A DNA stretch of 27,676 nucleotides from positions 1-27,676 of IMG/VR virus record IMGVR_UViG_3300044833_000024. One strand, written 5' to 3'. This document shows positions 1 to 6,916 of the stretch, piece by piece (position 1 is the stretch's first letter; each line of letters opens with the position of its first letter). Both the position numbers and the translations under genes were made by a program. The notes beneath the pieces are model-generated. The model ran no database searches, was not told the origin of the DNA, and saw only the letters and a program-made list of their open reading frames with translations. This DNA comes from a virus.

Positions 1-43
1 CTCGCACCGTTTGCACACACGGGCCAAATTTCTTGGGGGTTTC

Positions 44-89
44 GTTGTGGCACAGTGCATTTGAGATATGGAAGTTGTTGTGGCACAAC
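44..89. promoter_or_regulatory. Pair of TTGTGGCACA dyad sites upstream of the terminase genes
   Basis: The 11-base sequence GTTGTGGCACA occurs at 44-54 and again at 77-87, 33 bases apart (about three helical turns). The second copy extends into a perfect inverted repeat, GTTGTG-G-CACAAC at 77-89. The first copy is symmetric only in its core (TGTG-G-CACA). They lie just upstream of the first structural gene, so a repressor/activator operator pair or a packaging-protein binding site are both possible. No convincing -35/-10 promoter was recognised in bases 1-108. The function is inferred. Confidence 0.4.
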
Positions 90-108
90 TGATTACGGGG
101 GGTTGGGG

Positions 109-372
109 TTGTCTCTAGTTGATGTTGCTAAGGCCAATGACCGTCTCTCCACCTTGCATGAGTTGCGTGATCGGCTGGCCGCGGTCTTGGACGCGGCTGA
201 TGAACCGCGGGATGTTGCCGCGCTCGCACTGCGCCTGACGGATGTGTTGGCGCAGATTGATGCCATGCCAACAAGTAAGCAGGTAAGTGCCGCCGATGAA
301 ATCTCGCAGCGTCGTGCTGCCCGACGGGGTGGTGGTGCCAAGGATTCGGCACGTGCCCCGCGTTCGGGCTAA
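109..372 (+). CDS. Small terminase subunit-like protein
   Basis: This 87-residue helical protein lies directly before the large terminase. It carries the pattern seen in short actinophage small-terminase-like proteins: an N-terminal SLVDVA, a helix with ELRDRLAAVLD, then RDVAALALRLTDVLAQIDA, then ADEISQRRAARR and a basic, disordered tail. I chose the TTG at 109 because a GGGGGG stretch at 97-102 sits 6 bases upstream and the family motif starts right there. An ATG at 55 in the same frame would add 18 residues of cysteine-rich sequence that does not look protein-like. It overlaps the start of the large terminase by about 80 bases in another frame. The expected role is recognition of phage DNA for packaging. 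The family call is moderate because these proteins are short and divergent. Confidence 0.6.
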   Translation: MSLVDVAKANDRLSTLHELRDRLAAVLDAADEPRDVAALALRLTDVLAQIDAMPTSKQVSAADEISQRRAARRGGGAKDSARAPRSG

Positions 373-1738
373 TGCGTGGGAGGACGTCGTTGAACTGTCG
401 ACTTCTTATGGCCTGGAGTTGTTGGCGTGGCAGGAGAATGTTCTTGAGGCGGCGATGGGGGAACGATCGGATGGTTTGTGGGCGGCCAAGCATGTGGGGT
501 TGTCGTGTCCTAGGCAGAACGGTAAGGGCAGTTTGTTGGAGGCACGTGCGCTTGCTGGTTTGATGCTGTTTGACGAGCAGATGATTATTCATTCTGCGCA
601 TGAGGTTCGCACCGCACAGATCGGGTTTCAGCGGCTTAAGAGCTATTTCGAGAATTACGACGATTTGCGGCGCAAGGTTGTAGGTATCGGTAACGCGGTT
701 GCCCGTGAATATATCCGGTTGCGTTCGGGTCAGGAAGTACGTTTTGTGACCCGCAGTAAGAGCGCTATCCGCGGGTTTTCGGCGGATTGCTTGCTGCTGG
801 ATGAGGGCCAGATTCTGGGTGATCAGCAGTGGGAAGCGATTCTGTACACGGTGAGTGCTCGGCCGAATCATCAGATTTGGTTGGTGGGGACTCCGCCGGT
901 GTCGCTTGAGGAGGGTGTGGTTTTCGACCGGTTCCGAACTCGGGGGATTGACGGTAAGGATCACCGGTTGGCGTGGTTGGAGTGGTCGGCGGAGCCCGGA
1001 TCGGATTTGGATGACCCGGCGGGGTGGGCGCAGGCCAATCCGGCGTTGGGTGAGTTGATTAGTCACGAGACTGTGGTGACGGAGCGGGCTGCTGCTTCCG
1101 ATGAGGGTTTTGCGCGTGAACGATTGGGGATGTGGGGCGCCGGCGATTTGAGTCCGGTGTTTGATTTAGTGAGGTGGCTGTCGCTAGCGAACCGGGACGC
1201 ACCCCCGCCGGCGAAGGCATGCGTAGTGGTTGATGTATCCCCGGATTGCGCTTGGTCGACGATCGGGGTTGCCGGCGCGGTTGAGGGCAAAACCTTGGTG
1301 ATGTGTCATTCGGGTCAGGGCACTAGTTGGGTCGCCCCGAAGGTGGCTGAACTCGTCGCTGGCGGCCAGGTTGTTGAGGTGGCATTGTTCACTTTCGGGC
1401 AAGCTAGGTCTTTGCAGCCGGATTTAGTTAAGGCCGGTGTCGAGTTTGAGAAACTGTCTCAAATTGATATGGCGGCTGCGGCGTCCGCGATGCGGCAAGC
1501 AGTGACCGACGGCGCCATTACCCATGTTGGGCAAACTCAATTGGATGCGGCGGTGGCCGGGGTGCGCACCCGCCGGGCTGGGGAGCAGGATGTTTTTGAC
1601 CGCCGTGATGGTGGCGTCGATATTTCACCGTTGGTGGCCGTATCGGGCGCGTTGTGGCGGTGGGGACTATTAAAGCCCGCCAAAGCGCCGCAAATTCATG
1701 CGTGGCCCGAGGATTTATTGGAGGAAATGACGACATGA
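287..1738 (+). CDS. Terminase large subunit
   Basis: This is the 483-residue packaging motor ATPase and nuclease, which translocates DNA through the portal and cuts it. Visible motifs are a Q-motif-like LLAWQENVL (about 45-53), a deviant Walker A SCPRQNGKGS (73-82), Walker B LLLDEGQ (169-175) with the catalytic Glu, and a coupling motif GTPP (201-204). The C-terminal RNase H-like nuclease has a first acidic residue in VVVDVSPD (Asp316) and a last one in DGGVDISPLVA (Asp445). The length is normal for the family. The start could be GTG 287 or ATG 296, three codons later. Position 296 is better spaced from the AGGT at 281-284. The gene overlaps the small terminase at its start, and its TGA stop overlaps the next ATG as ATGA. 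No intein interrupts it, although this gene is a frequent intein target in related phages. Confidence 0.95.
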   Translation: MPPMKSRSVVLPDGVVVPRIRHVPRVRANAWEDVVELSTSYGLELLAWQENVLEAAMGERSDGLWAAKHVGLSCPRQNGKGSLLEARALAGLMLFDEQMIIHSAHEVRTAQIGFQRLKSYFENYDDLRRKVVGIGNAVAREYIRLRSGQEVRFVTRSKSAIRGFSADCLLLDEGQILGDQQWEAILYTVSARPNHQIWLVGTPPVSLEEGVVFDRFRTRGIDGKDHRLAWLEWSAEPGSDLDDPAGWAQANPALGELISHETVVTERAAASDEGFARERLGMWGAGDLSPVFDLVRWLSLANRDAPPPAKACVVVDVSPDCAWSTIGVAGAVEGKTLVMCHSGQGTSWVAPKVAELVAGGQVVEVALFTFGQARSLQPDLVKAGVEFEKLSQIDMAAAASAMRQAVTDGAITHVGQTQLDAAVAGVRTRRAGEQDVFDRRDGGVDISPLVAVSGALWRWGLLKPAKAPQIHAWPEDLLEEMTT

Positions 1739-1899
1739 AGTTGATTGTGGCGGCATTCCTCGAAATAGCTGGTGTCGGCTCCATCGCGGCCGGATTATGG
1801 ATGTTGACTCCGTGGCTGGGGGTTGTGGGCGCAGGTGTGGGGCTGGTGCTGTGCGGTTTGGCTGTCGACCCGCCCCGACGCGCTCAGGTTGATCCGTGA
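1735..1899 (+). CDS. Two-helix membrane miniprotein between terminase and portal
   Basis: This 54-residue protein starts at the ATG of an ATGA overlap with the terminase stop. Its own TGA overlaps the portal GTG (GTGA). Both junctions imply translational coupling, which supports it as a real gene despite its size. It consists of two hydrophobic segments, about residues 3-24 (rich in Ala, Ile and Leu) and 27-45 (Gly/Val-rich), joined by a Thr-Pro-Trp turn. It ends in a short hydrophilic tail containing PPRRAQ. The topology is that of a small hairpin membrane protein. No family was recognised. A holin-like or head-assembly membrane tether role is conceivable from topology alone, but neither is supported by a motif. 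Confidence 0.7.
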   Translation: MKLIVAAFLEIAGVGSIAAGLWMLTPWLGVVGAGVGLVLCGLAVDPPRRAQVDP

Positions 1900-3140
1900 G
1901 TTTCCTGTCACGGATTATGGAGCGTCCCGCCGAGCGGCGATTCTTCGCTGACTCTGCGTTCCCGACGAGCATCGATCCGTCGAACGTGGATGGGCATTGG
2001 TCTGATACTGGCGATTGGGTTACCGAGAGAACTGCGCTGCAGTTGATCGCAGTACAGGCCTGTGTGCGGATCTTGGCGGATTCGATCGCGTCTTTACCGC
2101 TCGATGTGTTCCGCAAGGTCGGCGGTACACGTACAGAAGTCACACCAACCCCGCCGCTAATCTTGCAGCCGTATGCGAAGCTGACTGCCTTTGAGTGGAA
2201 GATGCAGGCGGTGACTTCGCTGGCGTTGCGCGGCAATTCGTATCACCTCATTGTCGAGCGTGACCGGTTAGAGTATCCGACGCAGGCGATACCGATCCAC
2301 CCTGACTATGTTCGGGTCCAATTCAATTACGACACATATCAGGTTACTTACTGGATTCATGGTGAGCTCGTTCCGACTGCGGACATTATTCATATCCGCC
2401 GGTTCACGTTGCCGGGGTCGCCGGTAGGGTTGTCGCCGATCAACGCGGCCCGCCAGGGTATCGGGCTTGGGTTGGCCGCGGAACGGTATGGCGCCAGATA
2501 TTTTGGGGATTCGGCGAACCCGTCGAGCGTTCTGGAAACCGACCAGGAATTGTCTCCGGAAGCGGCGCGCTACGCGCAGCAGCAATGGTTATCTTCACAT
2601 GGCGGGCACCGGCATCCGGCGATGTTGTCGGGCGGGTTGAAGTGGCGGCCGATTCAGATCACTCCGAACGAGTCGCAATTTTTGGAGACCCGAAAGTTTC
2701 AACGCTCCGAGATCGCGATGTTGTACGGCATCCCGCCGCAGATGATCGGCGACACGGAGAAATACACGTCGTGGGGAACGGGTATTGAGCAGCAGTCGAT
2801 CGGTTTTGTGACGTATACGTTGCGGCCTTGGCTGACGTGTATTGAGTCGGTTCTGTCGAATTTGTTGCCGCGCGGCCAGTACGCCCAGTTTAATGTGGGC
2901 GCCTTGTTGCGCGGTGATCAGAAGGCCCGCTACGAGGCTTATCTGCAGGCCCGGAACGCCGGTTGGATGAACGTCAATGAGATCCGCGAGCTGGAGGATA
3001 GACCGCCGGTCCCGAACGGTGACGATTTCCTGCAGCCGTTGAATTATGGCCCGTTGGGGTCGGATCCGCTCGCTGCCGGGCCGGCGCCCGCGTCGACATC
3101 CCCGAAAACGCCTGAGGCCGGCCCCGACCCGATTACATAG
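1896..3140 (+). CDS. Portal protein, HK97 family
   Basis: This 414-residue protein forms the dodecameric ring at the capsid vertex through which DNA enters and leaves. Family-typical segments are seen in order: VQACVRILADSIASLPLDVF (about 52-71), ALRGNSYHLIVERD (about 107-120), IIHIRRFTLPG followed by GLSPINAARQ (about 165-187), and the clip/stem region IPPQMIGDTEKYTSWGTGIE followed by a long helix with TLRPWLTCIESVL. The C-terminus is a Pro/Ala-rich tail. It starts with GTG at 1896, overlapping the stop of the membrane miniprotein. It is followed by the prohead protease, the standard HK97-type order. Confidence 0.95.
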   Translation: MSFLSRIMERPAERRFFADSAFPTSIDPSNVDGHWSDTGDWVTERTALQLIAVQACVRILADSIASLPLDVFRKVGGTRTEVTPTPPLILQPYAKLTAFEWKMQAVTSLALRGNSYHLIVERDRLEYPTQAIPIHPDYVRVQFNYDTYQVTYWIHGELVPTADIIHIRRFTLPGSPVGLSPINAARQGIGLGLAAERYGARYFGDSANPSSVLETDQELSPEAARYAQQQWLSSHGGHRHPAMLSGGLKWRPIQITPNESQFLETRKFQRSEIAMLYGIPPQMIGDTEKYTSWGTGIEQQSIGFVTYTLRPWLTCIESVLSNLLPRGQYAQFNVGALLRGDQKARYEAYLQARNAGWMNVNEIRELEDRPPVPNGDDFLQPLNYGPLGSDPLAAGPAPASTSPKTPEAGPDPIT

Positions 3141-3149
3141 GAGGTCAAA

Positions 3150-4097
3150 TTGAGCAAGAAGAGTTTGTTGATCGACGCGCCTGAGCGCCGCGGGATAGCG
3201 GCTTCTGATTTCGAGTTGCGCAAAGCTGGCGATGATGGACTGACCCTTACCGGATACGCATCCGTGTTCAACACCCCCTACGAAATCCGCGGCGGCCCGC
3301 CGATGGGCTGGAATGAGGTGGTGGATCCCGGCGCCTTCAAGACGACGTTGGCCGCGAACGCGGATGTGCATCTGCTGATCAATCATGATGGTCTTCCGTT
3401 GGCGCGGACCAAGTCCGGCAATATGCGTCTGTCCACCGACAAAAAAGGCCTGAAGGTCTTGGCCGATCTGGACCGCAGGGATCCTGATGTGCAGAGCCTG
3501 GAAGTTAAGATGGCCCGTGGGGACATAGACGAAATGTCAATCGGGTTCTGGATAAAAGACCACGAGTGGAATGCGGACGAAACCGAACGTCGCATCACCG
3601 AAATATCTCTGCACAAAGGTGATGTGTCGGTGGTGAATTTCGGCGCGAACCCGGCCACCGGCGCCCAGTTGCGTAGCCTGCTGTCCGCGTTGGCGGATGT
3701 GGACCCCGAGCAGGCACTGGCGCAAGTGCGTTCCATCGGATCCGACAGGCTCACGAGAGCGCATACCGTGCTCGGCAAGCTGCTGTACGCGACTAAACGC
3801 GCTGACCTGGATGACGATCCAATGGCGCTGCTCGCCGGCCTGGACGCAACCCTCGATGAGGCGGTCAACTTGATCGCCGTGTTCAACCGCGACGATGTGG
3901 ATCCGGCTGTGCTTCAGGTGTTCGACCTGGTGGTAGCCGCGGAGTCCGTTGTCGATGAACTGATGGAACTGATGGGTGTGGTTGACCCCGACGACGACGA
4001 GGCCGGCGAGAGTACAGGTTTGCGCATTCCGACGTCGACAGCGAGCAAGGTTCTGACCCGTAAGCAGCGGCTCGTATTGCTCGACGAAATCTCATGA
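3150..4097 (+). CDS. Prohead protease (HK97-type, peptidase U35)
   Basis: This 315-residue head maturation protease is expected to remove the scaffolding delta region of the capsid protein and then degrade itself. The N-terminal domain has the family landmarks: LTGYASVFN (about 33-41), catalytic His79 in LLINHDGLPLAR, catalytic Ser130 in DEMSIGFW, and the EISL-x-DVS segment (151-160) that completes the active site. The domain ends with FGANPATGA. Residues beyond about 180 form an acidic helical extension of about 135 residues ending in TRKQRLVLLDEIS, which is longer than the minimal protease and may contribute to scaffolding. It uses a TTG start at 3150, 4 bases after a strong AGGAGGT (3139-3145). 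Its stop overlaps the next ATG as ATGA, coupling it to the Ntn hydrolase. Confidence 0.92.
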   Translation: MSKKSLLIDAPERRGIAASDFELRKAGDDGLTLTGYASVFNTPYEIRGGPPMGWNEVVDPGAFKTTLAANADVHLLINHDGLPLARTKSGNMRLSTDKKGLKVLADLDRRDPDVQSLEVKMARGDIDEMSIGFWIKDHEWNADETERRITEISLHKGDVSVVNFGANPATGAQLRSLLSALADVDPEQALAQVRSIGSDRLTRAHTVLGKLLYATKRADLDDDPMALLAGLDATLDEAVNLIAVFNRDDVDPAVLQVFDLVVAAESVVDELMELMGVVDPDDDEAGESTGLRIPTSTASKVLTRKQRLVLLDEIS

Positions 4098-4636
4098 CCT
4101 GCATCGTCGGTATTGAGCACGATGGCGGTGTCGTCATTGGGGGAGATTCCGCTGGTCTAGCGGGATGGTCTAAGACCATCCGCGCTGATGAGAAGGTGTT
4201 CACCGTCGGCCCGTACGTCATGGGATTTACCACGTCGTTCCGGATGGGGCAACTGCTGCGCTACCGTCTCGCTGTGCCCGAGCCCGACACATGGGACACC
4301 GATCGATTCATAGCCACCACATTCATCGACGCGGTACGCGGCACCCTCAAAGCTGGAGGGTGGGCCAAGGTGGACAGCAGCCAGGAAGCGGGCGGCGATT
4401 TTCTTGTGGGAATCGCCGGGCGGCTCTATCGAATCAGTGAGGACTACCAGTTCGGCCGTAGCACAGCGGGATACCAAGCGGTCGGATGTGGTGCCGACAT
4501 CGCGCTGGGTTCGCTGCACACCAGCGCGACGTACGACATGGAGCCGAAGTGCCGCGCCGAGTTGGCGCTTGAGGCGGCAGCCGCCCTATCAGGTGGCGTT
4601 GCAGGGCCGTTCGCCATCATCGATCACCCGAGTTAA
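4094..4636 (+). CDS. HslV/proteasome-beta-like Ntn hydrolase
   Basis: This 180-residue protein begins MTCIVGI. After removal of Met the new N-terminus is Thr1. Counting from it, Asp17 falls in GGVVIGGDS and Lys33 in RADEKVF, the same spacing as the Thr1/Asp17/Lys33 catalytic set of HslV and proteasome beta subunits. Further fold markers are a GFTTS segment matching the HslV GFAGG strand, VGCGADIALGSLH matching the SGGxxALxA helix start (with Cys for the usual Ser), and a terminal helix ELALEAAAALSG followed by an FAII strand. There is no propeptide, as in HslV and unlike PrcB. It is coupled by ATGA to the prohead protease and lies just before the capsid gene. A head-maturation or protein-quality role is inferred. 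The fold assignment is strong; substrate and oligomeric state are unknown. Confidence 0.82.
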   Translation: MTCIVGIEHDGGVVIGGDSAGLAGWSKTIRADEKVFTVGPYVMGFTTSFRMGQLLRYRLAVPEPDTWDTDRFIATTFIDAVRGTLKAGGWAKVDSSQEAGGDFLVGIAGRLYRISEDYQFGRSTAGYQAVGCGADIALGSLHTSATYDMEPKCRAELALEAAAALSGGVAGPFAIIDHPS

Positions 4637-4651
4637 CCCCCCCAAATTCTT

Positions 4652-4743
4652 CCCGACCTTCCCCTGGCACTGGGGCAGGTTGGGCACGTCCGCGCGCCCC
4701 TGGCACTGGGGTGCGGCGGCTGAACGGGCCTGGCACTGGCCGC
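4652..4743 (+). promoter_or_regulatory. Three tandem RNA hairpins with a shared apical loop, capsid leader
   Basis: The 142-base gap before the capsid gene contains three copies of CCTGGCACTGG, each as the tip of a hairpin with loop TGGCACT. Copy 1 is CCCC-loop-GGGG at 4661-4675 and extends over a 1x1 mismatch by CCCGACCT pairing with AGGTTGGG (4652-4684). Copy 2 is CCCC-loop-GGGG at 4697-4711, extended below by four more pairs including one G-U (4693-4715). Copy 3 is GGCC-loop-GGCC at 4727-4741, where the outer two pairs changed on both sides. The compensatory change and identical loops point to a conserved RNA element, such as a protein-binding leader, processing signal or attenuator. None is followed by a U-run. 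Confidence 0.6.
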
Positions 4744-4778
4744 AACAACATTCACTCCAAACAGAAGGAGGCTCAGCC

Positions 4779-6197
4779 ATGGCTATGGATGAGCGACTGA
4801 AGCGGCTTATCGCCCGACGGACAGCTGCAAACGAAGAACGCGAAAAGATCATCGCGCAGCGACAGGCGATTCACGACCTCGCCGACGAAGAGGCCCGCGA
4901 AATCTCCGAGGAAGAGGACACCGAATTCCGCAGCCTCACTGAACAGATCAAGCTCAAAGCGATCGAGGTCACCGGCTACGACGAGCGGATCAACGAACTG
5001 TCCGACGAGGTCGAACGCGACGCGAAGATCACCGCCGGCGAGCTCGCGGTACGTCGGGCGAAGGTTCGGGCGACCTCAGTGAACGAGGCCCGCACCTACG
5101 AGAAGGAAAACGGCAGATCCTACGTTCAGGACTTGATTCGGCACCGTCTCGGCATGGACGGCGACGGGCTGGCACTCCAGCGGCTTCAACGCCACGGTGA
5201 GGAAGTTCAAACCGACAAGGAATACCGTGCGCTGCTCCGAACGGACGGCAACGGTGGCTATTTCGTTCCGCCGATCTGGCTGATCGATCAGTTCGTGGCG
5301 TTGGCCCGCGCAGGCCGCGCCTACGCGAACCTGTCGTCGACCTCGCCGCTACCGCCAGGGACGGACTCGATCAATATCCCGAAGGTGGCCACAGGTACGT
5401 CGACGGGTATTCAGACCGCGGACAATACGGCGGTCTCGAATACTGATCTGACGGATACGTCGATCACCGCACCGGTGCGCACCATCGCTGGCGAGCAGGA
5501 TCTGCCTCTGCAACTGTTGGATCAGTCGCCGATCAACTTCGACGAGGTGATCTTTCGGGATCTGACGGCGGATTACGCGACGAAACTCGACCTGCAAGTC
5601 ATTTCGGGCTCCGGCGCGTCCGGTCAGGTGTTGGGTGTTCGTACTACGCCGTCCATCGTCACCATCGCATACACCTCTGGTTCGCCGACGGTGGCGCTGC
5701 TGTATTCGAAGATCGCCGACGCGATCCAGCGTGTGCACACGTCGCGATTCCTGGCACCGACCGCGATCGTGATGCACCCGCGGCGCTGGGCGTACTTCCT
5801 GGCGGCGGCTGACACGACCGGGCGGCCGCTGGTTGTCCCTAGTGCGGGCAATCCGATGAACGCACTCGCTACCCTCGGCGAGGTCGGATCACAAATGGTT
5901 GTGGGTGAAATGCAGGGCCTGCCAGTCGTGACAGACCCGTCCATGCCGACAACGTTGGGTGCGTCGACCACGGAGGACGTGATCCACGTCATCCGGGCAT
6001 CCGATCTGCTGCTGTGGGAGTCGAGCGTGCGGACCCGCGTGCTCAACGAGGCGAACACGGCTGGCGCGGCGTCTCAGGGCTCCAACACGCTGACCGTCAG
6101 GCTGCAGGTGTACGGCTACCTAGCCTTCACCGCCGCCCGTTATCCCCAAAGTATCGTGGAAATTGGCGGCACCGGCATGGTAGCGCCATCGTTCTAG
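4779..6197 (+). CDS. Major capsid protein, HK97 fold, with N-terminal scaffolding (delta) region
   Basis: This 472-residue protein is the main shell subunit. Residues 1 to about 130 are a charged coiled coil rich in Glu, Arg and Lys (for example NEEREKIIAQRQAIHDLADE), typical of the delta scaffolding domain removed by the prohead protease. From about residue 150 the HK97 core follows: LLRTDGNGGYFVPPIWLIDQ, the E-loop region with NIPKVATGT, the spine helix LQLLDQSP followed by DEVIFRDL, the P-domain segment TAIVMHPRRWAYFLAAADT, then GLPVVTDPSMP and the final strand YGYLAFTAARYPQSIVEI. The start ATG at 4779 follows AGAAGGAGG (4763-4771) at good spacing. An in-frame reading upstream of it is just open sequence through the hairpin leader. 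Confidence 0.95.
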   Translation: MAMDERLKRLIARRTAANEEREKIIAQRQAIHDLADEEAREISEEEDTEFRSLTEQIKLKAIEVTGYDERINELSDEVERDAKITAGELAVRRAKVRATSVNEARTYEKENGRSYVQDLIRHRLGMDGDGLALQRLQRHGEEVQTDKEYRALLRTDGNGGYFVPPIWLIDQFVALARAGRAYANLSSTSPLPPGTDSINIPKVATGTSTGIQTADNTAVSNTDLTDTSITAPVRTIAGEQDLPLQLLDQSPINFDEVIFRDLTADYATKLDLQVISGSGASGQVLGVRTTPSIVTIAYTSGSPTVALLYSKIADAIQRVHTSRFLAPTAIVMHPRRWAYFLAAADTTGRPLVVPSAGNPMNALATLGEVGSQMVVGEMQGLPVVTDPSMPTTLGASTTEDVIHVIRASDLLLWESSVRTRVLNEANTAGAASQGSNTLTVRLQVYGYLAFTAARYPQSIVEIGGTGMVAPSF

Positions 6198-6219
6198 GGG
6201 GTAATTGCGCCCACCTTTT
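6196..6219 (+). terminator. Candidate intrinsic terminator after the capsid gene
   Basis: AGGGGG (6196-6201) can pair with CCC-a-CCT (6210-6216) with one bulged A and an 8-base loop. It is followed directly by TTT. The stem is only six pairs, so it is a weak candidate. Its placement right after a highly expressed gene, and before a probably transferred HNH gene, makes partial termination plausible. Confidence 0.35.
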
Positions 6220-6233
6220 GATACCATGGGGAG

Positions 6234-6896
6234 ATGGATCAGAGATGTGGGTCATGCAAGAGAGAGTTACCGCTGAGTTCCTACTCGCCTTCGTATCGGG
6301 GGCGAGTAGGAACTTGGTGCAGGGAGTGTTTTGCTGCGTATTTTCGCGGTAGACGTAGTGCGGTGCCATATAAGCCGGTACCACATGATCCGCTGGTTTG
6401 TATTCACTGCGGCAAGAGCTATGTGCCACAGCAGAGAAAGCCGAAGGCGTCGTTTTGCTCCCGTGAATGTAAGGATCGGTCCAAGAAGGATCGGCTCATC
6501 GCCGAGCGTCTGGCTGCCAAGCCAGACCGTCAATGTTTGCACTGCGCGGGGCCACTTCCCCGGAAGGCCCGGGCCGATGCGATCTTCTGTTCGGAGGACT
6601 GCAACTCCAAAGCTCATGCACTGCAACGCAAGTTGCGGCTGCGGACGGGACAGGATGAGAAGCCTGGATACTTGCGGGCTGCGATCTGCAAGCGTGATAA
6701 GTGGCGTTGTCAGATATGCGGTCAGCGGGTGAATCCGAAGTTGGAGCATCCGCATCCGAGGGCTGCAAGTCTCGATCATGTTGTCCCCGTTGCCGAGGGC
6801 GGCATCAGCGAGCCCGGCAATCTGCGGCTGGTGCATCTGGTCTGTAATCTTCGTCGCCGGAATGTTGGTGGATGGGAGCAGCTTGCTTTCTTCTGA
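6234..6896 (+). CDS. HNH endonuclease with multiple zinc-ribbon pairs
   Basis: This 220-residue protein is probably a free-standing homing-type nuclease. It has three CxxC...CxxC/CxxxC sets: Cys5/8 with 29/32, Cys56/59 with 75/79, and Cys101/104 with 119/123. A C-terminal HNH domain follows, with Cys159/162, LDHVVPVAEGG (His182 the catalytic His) and NLRLVHLVCNLRRRN (Asn196, His201, Cys204, Asn205). The domain is complete, so activity is plausible. It sits immediately after the capsid gene. The ATG at 6234 directly abuts GGGGAG, leaving almost no spacing for ribosome binding, so expression may be low or the true start may differ. HNH genes inserted beside head genes are common in phages. In some phages such an enzyme next to terminase also helps packaging, but here it is far from the terminase. 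Confidence 0.85.
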   Translation: MDQRCGSCKRELPLSSYSPSYRGRVGTWCRECFAAYFRGRRSAVPYKPVPHDPLVCIHCGKSYVPQQRKPKASFCSRECKDRSKKDRLIAERLAAKPDRQCLHCAGPLPRKARADAIFCSEDCNSKAHALQRKLRLRTGQDEKPGYLRAAICKRDKWRCQICGQRVNPKLEHPHPRAASLDHVVPVAEGGISEPGNLRLVHLVCNLRRRNVGGWEQLAFF

Positions 6897-6916
6897 TATT
6901 CGCTGGGGAGAACTCG

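Noticed and set aside
1-43. Cos site or genome left end at the start of the window
   Set aside because: The small terminase gene near base 100 would fit a genome end, but nothing in the sequence itself shows an overhang or terminus.
128-1066. Long open frame on the - strand across the terminase genes
   Set aside because: It lies opposite a clear terminase with intact ATPase motifs. The composition is Arg/Pro/His-rich, as expected for GC-rich antisense reading. There is no domain pattern or ribosome site.
2595-3386. 263-codon - strand frame over portal and protease
   Set aside because: It is opposite well-supported portal and protease genes, spans their junction, and has Arg/Gln-rich content with no motif.
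4661-4711. Sigma-54-like promoter suggested by TGGCAC in the capsid leader
   Set aside because: The TTGC half at the required spacing is missing in all three copies, and actinobacterial phages are not known to use sigma-54. The hairpin explanation fits better.
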